Position numbers and translations under genes: made by a program. Of a stretch of 64,000 nucleotides of DNA, positions 54,470-64,000 are shown piece after piece. How positions within the stretch are numbered: the first letter of the stretch is position 1; every line of letters begins with the position of its first letter. The stretch comes from Anas platyrhynchos (taxonomy: Eukaryota > Chordata > Aves > Anseriformes > Anatidae), in the NCBI RefSeq assembly GCF_047663525.1, contig NC_092602.1, positions 2,735,501 through 2,799,500 of the forward strand, given 5' to 3'. A model generated the notes under the pieces. It worked only from the letters and a program-made list of their open reading frames with translations. It did not search any database and was not told the DNA's origin.

Positions 54470-57400
54470 CTGAGGAAGGGGAGGGAAGAGAAAACAAACA
54501 GAAAAGGTTAAAAAAATAAAAAAGGTGACTGTAAGCACTCATGTAAGTAGGCTCTGATGGGGTCTGGTTAGCAAGTTATTATCTGTTATTACACCAGGAA
54601 AGAAGATCGGAGGCAAACATACACCCACGCATCTAGCTCTGATAAATGGGAACTATGTTTTATCATGATTAAATAGCATTTACTGCTTTTTAATATTACG
54701 GCATGGTTCATTTTTAAAATTATTTCCATTCAACATCTGGACTCTTACAGACAGGAAAATCAAATTATTACATCCAATCTATTGGATTAGCATTATGTGA
54801 CAAAGTGAGCACGCAAGCTACAGCAGGATCTGACCAAAATAAAGATTATCTGCACCACTATGGATGTGACATGGTCAAATGCAGCATCATCTGTGATCAG
54901 TCTGGCTCTACAGAAGTAACGGGATAGCTGGAAAATGGATGGACATGTTTAATGGGTGACAGCAACTAAGAAAAGAAGTGGAAGGGACCCTAACATTGGG
55001 GCAGTAAAGTGGATAATATATTTTTGAACTGATTCATTGTCTTTTTACTTTTGTTACCTTGTTTTTAAGCACGTAACCCATGATTTAACCATAAAAAAGA
55101 GCCACCAACTCGGCAGCCACTGCTGTTAAATGCCCACGTACATGAAAAACATGGTGAGATATTTACCCAAATGCATGTTCTTTCCCCTACACTTTCTCCT
55201 TTTCATTTTGTGTGGTCACTCATGGGTGCAAGTTTCCATACAGTATTTCACAATTATTTAGAATTCTCTTGTACAGGCTTTGTGCCACATCATCCTGAGA
55301 TATTTAGCTGGGGTCAGATAGCCAAATATTTTTAAGGATGTAGTTAAATCACCCCTTTTCCCCTGCTGTGTTTTTTTCTGAGCAGAAACAACACCCACCT
55401 GCCATTCTTTGCACTCCTTATGCCTTGACAATCCAAAAAGTGTGATTGCATTATATAGCTGCCAGAACTACAAAATAAAAAAAAAAAAAAAGCAATTATC
55501 AGCAAAAATTTAGAGTTGTTTGGCACAGGTATGCATGATCCAAAGCACCTTGTTACCGTACTGCAACCACAGCACCACCAGCACACCCTCCCCAGGCCCC
55601 GCATGGCAAAGGAGGGAACAGAACAGCCCAACTTACATGCCCAAAGAACAAGAATGGAAGGAGAAACGTCAGCCCCCGCCACATCCAGGACTGAAATCCT
55701 TCTGCAACAGGTTAACAGAAGAGAGGGAGTTAGCACAGACAAGCCAGGACGCATCCCAAGCTGCAGCTCATCCCAACCAGACCTCCCCATAAGGATTATT
55801 CCTCTGCTATTCAGCAATAATCAGCTAGGTTAGAATCAAAACTTGAAGGGGTGATAATGGGAGGAAGATGAAGATAAGGATGAACAACACAACCATCTTA
55901 ATGCCCTCAAGAGTTGATGGAGATCAGAGAACTCTATTTCCACCCCTCAGGACCCAAGGAAAATGATAAAAGACTCGCCACCATTCCTGCCTTTGTACCA
56001 GAGGCAGCAGGGCAGAGGGGTAACAGCTGTGCAAATCTGAGATCTCTGATGGCCACAAAGCCATCTCGGTATCACTGCTCTTGAACCCACCCCTTCTGTC
56101 TGACAGAACCCCATTTTGCAAACAAAGCATCGCAGACAACCTCACCTACAGTAAGGTCCAAGTGGTTTCTCTCCCCCAAAGCACGGAGTCTATAAAGGCA
56201 GCCCCTTTGATAATAATATTGTAGGAACTGAACGCAACCTGGAGAAGAAATTGAAGCATCATTGCACTGGCTATTCAGAAGTATTAGAAACATTATTAAA
56301 ATAGTTTGATATATTTCATCCACTAGCATTTAATTATTGTTTATGATTGTATATATGTTGTAAGATACTGTTTATACTTGCACAGTGTAACACTCCAGTA
56401 TTAAAGAAGCAGATCTGTTTTCTTCTATGCGTATCAGGTAGAAAACTATTTTAGCCCATGAAATACCAAGGTAAGATATACTCACTCTGAAATATTGAAA
56501 ATGCTAAAAATTGACTGCGAAACATTTGATACATGAGTCCATCTGGCCTGAAAGCAAAATACAAAGGAAGTCTATTTGTTTGATGAAAAGCATACAATGC
56601 AGCGCCCAGCCCCTTGTCAGCCACAAATCCCATTAGAAGATGAAATCAGCAGCTGGTGCCCAGCCCGCTCCATCCCATCCGGAGTCCAGAAAGGGTGCTA
56701 CAGCCTCACATCACTGCCCTGGCAGGCAGCAAACGGTCTGATTGATTAGGCTGCCCCCTCTTATTGATTTCCCTGTTGCAGTTTCCTCTAGGCAGCAATC
56801 AAAGCCATTCAGCAGTGTCCACATTACGAATTAAAGCAGTGGAGCAGAGGTGCTCGTGCTCCTTATCTTAACACCAGTTCAGGATACAGACCTTTTGCTG
56901 CAGCGACTGTATGATCTCCTTAGAGATTCAGAACAAAAACACATTTTAAAACAATTCTTACTTATTAACTAATCAGTTCATGCCAAACACAGCTGAAGTG
57001 GGTCATACAGGAACCACACACAGGGTGCGTTGCTGTGTTGTTTCACCAACACCACCACGTTGGAATGTAACTTGCTTTTTTTGCTTTATAGTTTGTTTAC
57101 AGTCTGGGTGATAAGGCACCAAAAAATTAATTTGGCATCACTCTCCCTCTCTGAAGAGAAACACTGCTTGTTTTGCTCAGCTTATACAGAAATACAAATT
57201 GGGAGACTTTTTTTTTTTTTAAACCAGCAGTGTAAAAACAAACTTGCAGAGTGTTGTATTTATCACTGAAAACATCCGTACCATCAGACAAGTGTGATGC
57301 TTCGCTATGTGCCTGGGCAGACACAGCTACGTGGTCACAGTGGATTAATATGCTCAGATGACGCACACATTTTAAAGCACTGTGAGCAGGAGAGAGCGAA

Positions 57401-60400
57401 CTCACCACGTTAACATTACTCCAGACAGGAATGTGGAGACATAGTGATGAGACACCCACCAGCCCTTGATCCTGAACAGAAAAAAATATGGCAGTTAGAC
57501 GAAGAACATGATGAATTTCAACTTTAGGTCTGGCTTTAAAGACAAAAAATAATCCTGACTGGATCATGGATAAATAAATGGCCCAAAGCAAACAAACAAA
57601 AACTAAGTTGGTGGCAACAAAGGACTTGCCAAGAAACCAAGAAGGGACAGCAGGAGTTTGTTACCAGATGACAAGCCAGGGCAGCCACGGCAGCCCACAC
57701 TGCCCATGGCAACCAGAGGTTTCTCTGCTGGACACAGGGAAGCCAATTTCCATCCTTGCAGACTTTTCCCTTGCACTTCCCAGAGCTCGCCGTGTTCAGC
57801 TCTCACATGCCTGCACTGCCTCAAGCTCCGTGGTCAGTGGGGAGATGCCTCCCTCATATTTAGTGGCCAGCAAACTGCACAGAAATAATTTTCTTTTACA
57901 AATGCCGCGGGCTGGATGGAGCACACTGGCTGCTGCCACCCCATCTCCATCACGGCTGCTCCCCAGGACCGGTACCAGGCACGTGCACTGAGAGTGAGAC
58001 ACGTCAGAAGCCTCCTTAATTAATGCCACAGGGAGCTGCAAGCGTTGCAGCAGCAGCCACTCACCCAGCAGCAAGCCTGCATGCAGACTCACGCCTGGGA
58101 AGAGATGTGGTGATGGCTGTGGTTTACTCACGCCCTGTGCCAGCCCATCTGGATGATGAAAAGCGGGGACACAACCTTCAGGTTATTGCTCAGATCTATG
58201 ACAAGACTCCAGGTCAAGCTACGCAAGTGCAAATTTAAGCAACTTCTTCAAGCTCCCCCAGAGTGAAAGCAAGAGGCACAGCAGAGACAGGATGAGTGAT
58301 CGCTCTCCACAGCCAGGACAAGGACTCCCTCCCCAGGCTGCTGGGGAAGTCAGAAGACGCCCTGAAATTCCTACTGCTCCAAGGCCTTGTGGGAGGAGGG
58401 AAGGGACAACAGCGCCAGAAAGGCAACTGCAGTTAGAGCAGGAAGAGCCGGCTTGAGGTTTGCTTCATTTTGATTTTTCCTATAACTTCTTTGGGCTCAC
58501 CCACACCCTGAGAAGGGTTCGCACACCCAGCGGTCCTTGCACCATCACCAGTGCCAGCCTCCTCTGGCAGGCAGCCCTGCAGGGGAGCACCCAAGCTCCT
58601 CAACAGCTGCATGCAGGGCTACACAACTAATCAGGTAAAAGTCTCAAAAGAAAAGCTGGACTTCTCCTTCCAGCATTCTCTTGCTCTAGTAATGCTCAGG
58701 GTGTGCTTGATAACCCTGTACGCTGCACGAGCAGTGAGCTCAGTGCCAAAATGCAATGGGAATTGGAGAGTGGAAAATCTGATCATCTGAATAAAATCCA
58801 GATAAAAGAGGGGTGGTTTAGGATGCTCCTACTAAGGGTGTCATAAAAAATGAGGGCTTGGAGCAAAGATCACCCTTCAGTTTACTTCTCCCAACACTTA
58901 ACTCGTGTTCCCAGCTCTTTATACAATTATTTCCTCTTAGCCACCAATTTTCCTTTGACACAACTATAATTTAGTCAAACGCTTCAGGACATGCTGCAGT
59001 GACCTGCAGAGCAATCACGGTGACCACATGGCACAAACCAGAGTGACTCAGCTCCTGCTCCCTTTTTCTCACAAGCTTATGCCAGCGTACCAACATACCT
59101 ACAGGTACCACTACAGACACAAGAAGGTATAAAGTCAGCATCTGGGTTGGTCACGTCACTGAAAACACGCATAATTACATCCCAGATCCCATCTACAACT
59201 AACCCATAGCTAACAAAAACATCCAACACCCTGGACTGAGAAATTATGGACTTGCAGAAACGGTGCCTTCTCCTCCCTACACAAGCCCCAGACGGCCACA
59301 TCTGCCTTAGAAGAAAATGTAGAGAGGAACAGGGACAACAGACCCTGCAGAGAGGGATCAACATCTCAGATTTGCTGGGCTTCAGCACCAAACTGAATCT
59401 GCTTTTGTTGCTTGTTTTAATTTTATGGACATTTCATGCTTTAAATAGTTTCTGCAGGTGACACAGTACCTTGATCCATTGCTAATTAGAATACTTTCCC
59501 GTATCGTCAGCGTGCAGTAATACCACACTAACAGAAAGTTAAACACTTCATCTGTCACCCTGTTAAAAAGAAAAAAGCACGGTAAAAAGAAATCCTGTTA
59601 ATTACAGAAAAACATTTCAAAACCTCTATTTTCCCTCCCTTCCCTCGGGAGGATGAAAGCCAGCACAAGTAAGGTCATGGACACAAAGCCCCTGTCCTGG
59701 GAATCTCTAATCCACACGCAGAGCCACAGGTATTGGCACTGCTGCCAAGTTGAGAGTCCTTTACCCTGGGAAGTGCCCAATGATATAACGCCGCAGAGCT
59801 TTAGCCGATAAGCAGGTATGCAGAGATGACATTAATTCCTTCTGAGGGAGAGAAAACACCATGGAAGCACCAGATGATCCAATTTAGAGAAGCATTTCCA
59901 GGCTAATTCAATGAGATCTCTATAAATCCAATCAACTAAAAGAACAGAAGAGCATTACACTCTGGGGGTAAAAGGAGTCTTTATTTTGCCACTGCAGCCC
60001 AGTCCCTGGTACAATCCACAGAGACATCGATGGAAGGGCCCAGCTAAAACACCTGGCTGTTTTTTTTGTTTTGTTTTTTTGTTTTTTTGTTGTTTTTTTT
60101 TTTAGCAAAACTGAATAGTGGAGGCTTGCTGGTGATACCTTATTGTGACCTAAAGATTACATTTCTGATCTAACCATTTGATGCAAACACTCTCTGGTGT
60201 GGTGTTTGCGACCCCAGAGCTGCAGCACGGTGCTGGTACCTACCTGGGACAACCTGCAAACAAAACAAACCACTCTTTCCCAAGCACAATGCAACACCAG
60301 AAAAACAGCAGATTAGGATTATCATGTTGTGCTTTCTATTGGTTGTAACAAACTCCTAAAATGTTAATCAAGAAAAAACAAGCAGCTAAAATACAGGTCC

Positions 60401-63400
60401 TGCCTGTACTGAGAAACAGGTACACAAGATCCCCTGCTGGGGAAACCACAACTATTCAAAGCCCAAATACAGCCTGCACCCATCTCCTGGTCTCTGGCAA
60501 TTAGTTCAAATGAATCAGCTGCTAATCCAGCACATTTGTATTCAAAACACTTGGTTGAAAGTAAAAAAATGCAGGCTTACCTGTAGTGAAGAATAAACCT
60601 GCAGGCCACAGCCCCGAGTAACAAGATGATTGTGAGATAAAGTTTGAACTTCTCATACTCATCTTTGTAGGCGAACCTGGAAGGAAAAAAGCACAGAGCA
60701 GGGAATGTCACACATCACATGGGTGTAAATTAAGGTTTTACTGAATGTGGCTTCACTTTTTTTCAACCCAGATACAAATCCACATTGCAAACCAAAAGAC
60801 AAGAGATTTTGCTTAAAACATTTAGAAAATCAGCTAGCAGTGATGAAAAGCAGCATTTCACCTGCATGATCGTGATGCTGCAAAACAATTCAACAGTTTC
60901 AGTCCCTAAGAGCTGGTTTCTAGGTTGCCAGGTTAAGCAGCAGCAGCTCTCTTTATTTCTCAGATTTATATAAAGAGAAATCTCAATTTTCTGGAGCCCT
61001 GCGTGCCTGGAACTCACAATATTATTTTTGTTTATTATTTTTTGTTGCAAAACCCAGCTGAATCTCCCTTATAACTAAGACAACAGCCCTGACTGGGCTT
61101 AAAAGTGAATGAGGGACAAAACCCACTGGAGTTTTACAGGAAGCTTTAGTTTGGCCTGTCTCAGTCTGACTTACCTGATCCTGACAGATGACTTTGAAAC
61201 AGGTCTAAGAGAAAACCACTCCTGTCCCTGGACTTCAGCAAACACCCCCTCCTAGCCCCAAATGCGCACGTATGGAAATGCTCACTTACTTTGCTTGGTT
61301 ACTCAGGAGGGTTACATTCACATTTCCCAGCACGAGATTTAAGTACAAACTGGAAGACAAAAAACAAGACCCACATTAAGTCTTGTTTGCTCTGAACACC
61401 ACAGCTGACACAGATCAGAGCTCAAGAGATCATTTTAGCGGCCCAAGATGCATTTTGCTGTAGGTTTTTAATTAAAGCAAACTGGAAATACAGACCACCA
61501 AAGAAGATTTAAATGCAGGAAGTTCAGTCAGCATTTCCAAGAAGTTAGAGAAAAGGTTTATTTTCCTGGTCCCTTTTCCATGCTATGGTCTAAGGGTGAG
61601 ATAATTATTATACAGTATCAGAAAATAAAAAGAATGTGGAGAAACTGGAAGAAAAGTTTCCAGAATTGCACTCCACCCGCAATGCTGCAGAACCTTTTAC
61701 CATCTTCTTGATTTCACATCATTTCCCCACTCCAGGGTATTTCCACCCAAAACGCTCATCTCACCACACAGACACAGAAGCAGCAGACTTGGGAAGGGGA
61801 AAGGAACAAATCAAGGGTAGAAATCAAGTCCCTTGGCTCGGTTTACTCTGCATCAGCATCTCCTGACCGCCAGGGTTGCACAGCCCTTGACAACTGAACA
61901 AAATACATCCCAGCAACCCCACTTAAAGCAAAGTACAAACGTTAAGTCAGTTGAAAGCAATATTTGGGAGGAAGAAAAATTAAATAAATGAAAAAGGGGG
62001 GAAATTTCATACTGATTGTCTTTGACAAACTAGCACAGGAAAATGTCACTGTGGAACAGTGAATTCCATGAGCTCTCACAGATGCAGATTTAACTACTAT
62101 TTTAACAAGAAAACCTGTGCCTACACACAGCACATTTACATACACTTCCAGCTAATGAATTCTGTGTACAACTGACACAGCAGCTCAGCAAGAGATTTAT
62201 GACTAATCCAGTTGTACATGTATTTCTTCAGCATGCACATTATCCTGCGGGAACAACACCGCTGTGAACACTCAAAGATCAGCTTTCCTGGAGTGCGTGC
62301 CCCTCCTGGCAAAGCACTTACCCGTTCTTCTTTGGCAAGTAGGCTTCCATGTCAAAGAAGGCATTTTGCCTCTCTTTGATCTGGGTGCTGATCTGCTGTA
62401 TGAGAGCAAATTCTTCAGGAGTAGCTCTGGGCTTGCACCTGCAAAAACACGGAAACAAGATCTTCCCCTTTATATTTTTACCTCCTTTTTATTTAAGGGA
62501 AAAGGACTTTGTCAGAAAGTTCATGCTGGTAAACAGCTAACTGTAAATTTATGCCATTGTGCACTTCTCTCCTGTTTTTCCATGGCAACATTTGGCTTAG
62601 CCCTGATTTTATTTCGCTGCCTGTTTTGTGTCATCGTGGGTTATTTCACCTGCCTGGTGTACAAACCAGCTTCTTTCACCTCAGCTCAGTGTCAGCACTC
62701 TGCACCTCTTCCACTGGGAAGCTGTTCAGGCACACTGTGCCGTTTTTGTAGGAGCACCTTCTGCTTCGGAAAGTTTGCGTGCGGTTTCAGGCACTGCCCT
62801 TACAGCATCCAAACTGATCCTCCCCAAATTCCCCTAGGGGTTGAAAAGCCTCTACCCCCAGACCCCATAAACTCCTCATGAAGGACAAAAGCTCACTGTA
62901 CAGCCTCTAAAAACAAAAGAAAAAAGACCTCACGCATCCTTCTGAGCCACCACTGAAAGGATGTCAAACTCATTTAAACTGAAAGGTTGATGCAGCCCCC
63001 ACACAATCGATGGCAGCTTGGACAGAGGACAGCAGCTGGGGGAAGGGAACTCCAATTTGCTTTTCTTGCTGCCCTCGCACTGCTGAAATCAGGCATTTTA
63101 GGAAGGGCAGGGGGTGCAGCTGGGCAGTGCTGGGCTAGAGGAGGGGTCTGCACGACCCTACCTTTCACCATTGCTGTTCTACCTGCAGAGAAGGGATTTA
63201 CAAGCTATGTTTGTGGCAACCAGCCCTCCAAATCCCCCAAACTGCCTGCCTGCAGACACCACCATCACACACAACACACAAAAAAGACTGCAGGGAGCAG
63301 AGGCATCAGCCTGTGCCCATCCCAGTAGCCTACCTGGAGACCCCAAAGTTATCTCCCATAACCCCACAAGGCTTGGGACCCAGGGGACCTTTAGAAGTCT

Positions 63401-64000
63401 TGGCCAGGCCCAGCTCAGCAAAACTTTTCATTGAGGCTGCAGCTCTCCAGCCATAAAACATTTCAGGATGTAACAAACGCACAGCTGATGATTTACTTGC
63501 AAATTGCAGCTTTACCAATTAATGTAAAACAGAGAGCAGAGGGGTGAGCATGGGGAGGTCAGCAAGCTGTGGTGTTTGAGGTCTGTACGCAAGGAACTGA
63601 GCTGGTGGCTCCCGGTGGCCTCACAGACAAGAGCCAGTCCCTGCTGCAAATCCCGCACCTACTGCAGGCATGCAAACCCAGTCGGCCTCCCCCAAAGATT
63701 TACTGGGTTTTCTTTATTTATAGGACTCGATCCCTTGTGTGGTTACAAACATTTTACCTGTCTGCGATAAATGGAAATGACTCAAGATTTATATGGAGCA
63801 AAATTGCCCCTGTGACGCAGACTACATATCAAACTGCTAAAAACCCAAACATTTCTGCCCTTTGGGAAGCAGAAACATTCCAGTCCTGCCTCCTCTCCCC
63901 TTCAGACCTCCCCTTACCGTTGCAGGCTGTGCTTCAGATCCCTTAAAGTCTTCTTCTGCCGGTGTATGGAGCTGCTGCAGGCTGTCTGCAAGCTGGTGAC
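54356..64000 (-). CDS. TMEM120B: TMEM120B, transmembrane protein 120B, C-terminal 304 residues (5' end off the window)
   Basis: TMEM120B belongs to the TMPIT family: six-pass proteins of the ER and nuclear envelope with an N-terminal coiled coil and an ELOVL-like fold. The paralogue TMEM120A binds coenzyme A, and both are linked to adipocyte differentiation. Eleven coding exons lie at 64000-63918 (partial), 62438-62322, 61349-61290, 60676-60581, 59559-59470, 57471-57406, 56547-56486, 56238-56146, 55701-55637, 55467-55399 and 54469-54356. They sum to 915 bases with every phase matching. Key segments are [17 protein letters not shown] (coiled coil), [72 protein letters not shown] and [13 protein letters not shown]. 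Hydrophobic stretches fall in six places. The sequence aligns with human from about residue 37 to the end, so about 36 residues and the start lie beyond 64000. It follows TMEM120B more closely than TMEM120A as I recall them. Confidence 0.96.
55399..55467 (-). CDS. TMEM120B: TMEM120B coding exon ([20 protein letters not shown])
   Basis: The exon is 69 bases, phase 0, and ends EWQ. The acceptor is TTGTAG|TTCTGG and the donor CAG|GTGGGT. Confidence 0.95.
55637..55701 (-). CDS. TMEM120B: TMEM120B coding exon ([20 protein letters not shown])
   Basis: The exon is 65 bases. The acceptor is TTGCAG|AAGGAT and the donor GCAT|GTAAGT. It forms the fifth membrane segment. Confidence 0.96.
56146..56238 (-). 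CDS. TMEM120B: TMEM120B coding exon ([20 protein letters not shown])
   Basis: The exon is 93 bases and ends at [10 protein letters not shown] plus the first base of Glu. The acceptor is CTCCAG|GTTGCG and the donor GTAG|GTGAGG. Confidence 0.96.
   Translation of the reverse strand, partial: VAFSSYNIIIKGAAFIDSVLWGRETTWTLL
56486..56547 (-). CDS. TMEM120B: TMEM120B coding exon ([20 protein letters not shown])
   Basis: The exon is 62 bases. The acceptor is TTTCAG|GCCAGA and the donor CAGA|GTGAGT. It reads [12 protein letters not shown] where human has PNGPIYQKFRNQ. Confidence 0.94.
57406..57471 (-). CDS. TMEM120B: TMEM120B coding exon ([10 protein letters not shown])
   Basis: The exon is 66 bases and encodes [20 protein letters not shown] and T. 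The acceptor is GTTCAG|GATCAA and the donor ACGTG|GTGAGT. The paired histidines sit in the segment equivalent to the ELOVL active-site helix. Confidence 0.95.
59470..59559 (-). CDS. TMEM120B: TMEM120B coding exon (second membrane segment)
   Basis: The exon is 90 bases and encodes [20 protein letters not shown] and ESILISNGS. The acceptor is TAACAG|GGTGAC and the donor CAAG|GTACTG. Confidence 0.95.
60058..60105. repeat. T-rich low-complexity tract
   Basis: Runs of three to eleven T are separated by single G. The tract is intronic in TMEM120B and would be an A-rich tract in the transcript. Confidence 0.85.
60581..60676 (-). CDS. TMEM120B: TMEM120B coding exon (first membrane segment)
   Basis: The exon is 96 bases and encodes [20 protein letters not shown] and [11 protein letters not shown]. 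The acceptor is TTCCAG|GTTCGC and the donor ACAG|GTAAGC. Confidence 0.96.
61290..61349 (-). CDS. TMEM120B: TMEM120B coding exon ([20 protein letters not shown])
   Basis: The exon is 60 bases. The acceptor is CTTCCAG|TTTGTA and the donor GCAAA|GTAAGT. The encoded segment is highly conserved in the family. Confidence 0.96.
62322..62438 (-). CDS. TMEM120B: TMEM120B coding exon (end of coiled coil)
   Basis: The exon is 117 bases and encodes [20 protein letters not shown] and onward to AYLPKKNG. The acceptor is TTTGCAG|GTGCAA and the donor GG|GTAAGT. Confidence 0.95.
63918..64000 (-). CDS. TMEM120B: TMEM120B coding exon (partial at window edge)
   Basis: The exon begins beyond the window. Visible residues are [27 protein letters not shown] plus two bases of Arg. 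The donor is CAACG|GTAAGG. This is part of the N-terminal coiled coil. Confidence 0.93.

Larger units (their letters stand above)
54470..63917 (-). other. TMEM120B: TMEM120B introns
   Basis: Ten introns range from 169 bases (55468-55636) to 1998 bases (57472-59469). They hold a T-rich, (TTTTTTG)n-like tract at 60058-60105 and short A and T runs. I recognise no other gene in them. Confidence 0.85.

Overview
The window is vertebrate nuclear DNA, almost certainly from a bird. It has multi-exon genes with GT-AG introns, CpG-island promoters, many mononucleotide runs and microsatellites, and remnants of CR1 LINEs, the dominant interspersed repeat of birds. The encoded SETD1B and RHOF proteins look like the chicken versions as I recall them. 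The species cannot be named from the sequence alone.

Three protein-coding genes can be supported exon by exon. From left to right: (1) SETD1B on the minus strand, the N-terminal 629 codons in six coding exons between 23229 and 14205. The rest of the gene lies left of the window beyond an intron of at least 14.2 kb. (2) RHOF (Rif) on the plus strand, complete in five coding exons from 40223 to 51154 (217 residues). (3) TMEM120B on the minus strand, the last 11 coding exons from the window end to the stop at 54356 (304 residues). The first roughly 36 residues lie beyond the right edge. Every splice junction was placed by GT/AG sites and checked for frame. The order TMEM120B-RHOF-SETD1B, with RHOF facing SETD1B and its 3' end facing TMEM120B, is the order I recall for human 12q24.31, so this is a conserved block.

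Region by region: 1-14204 is one SETD1B intron, GC-rich with two AT-rich, homeodomain-site-like islands. 14205-23229 holds the SETD1B coding exons. 23160-24420 is the SETD1B CpG-island promoter, with CCAAT boxes, a YY1-type site, a long (GT)n tract and G/C homopolymers. 24.4-39.7 kb is intergenic. It contains a second, unassigned CpG island (26.3-27.3 kb) with YY1-type sites, two TATA-like elements and a possible splice donor at 27632/27633, which could be a noncoding-RNA promoter. 39791-39970 is an 18-bp x 10 minisatellite just upstream of the RHOF CpG-island promoter. 40223-51884 is RHOF with its 3' UTR. 51885-53046 is a short convergent intergenic gap. 53047-64000 is TMEM120B.

The three proteins do not form a pathway. 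SETD1B is the H3K4 methyltransferase subunit of a COMPASS complex, RHOF is a filopodia-inducing Rho GTPase, and TMEM120B is a six-pass ER/nuclear-envelope membrane protein linked to adipocyte biology. I found no rRNA, tRNA, CRISPR, intact transposon or viral gene. The most interesting non-genic signals are the RHOF promoter minisatellite, the orphan CpG island, and the upstream reading frames that stay open in phase with both SETD1B and RHOF.
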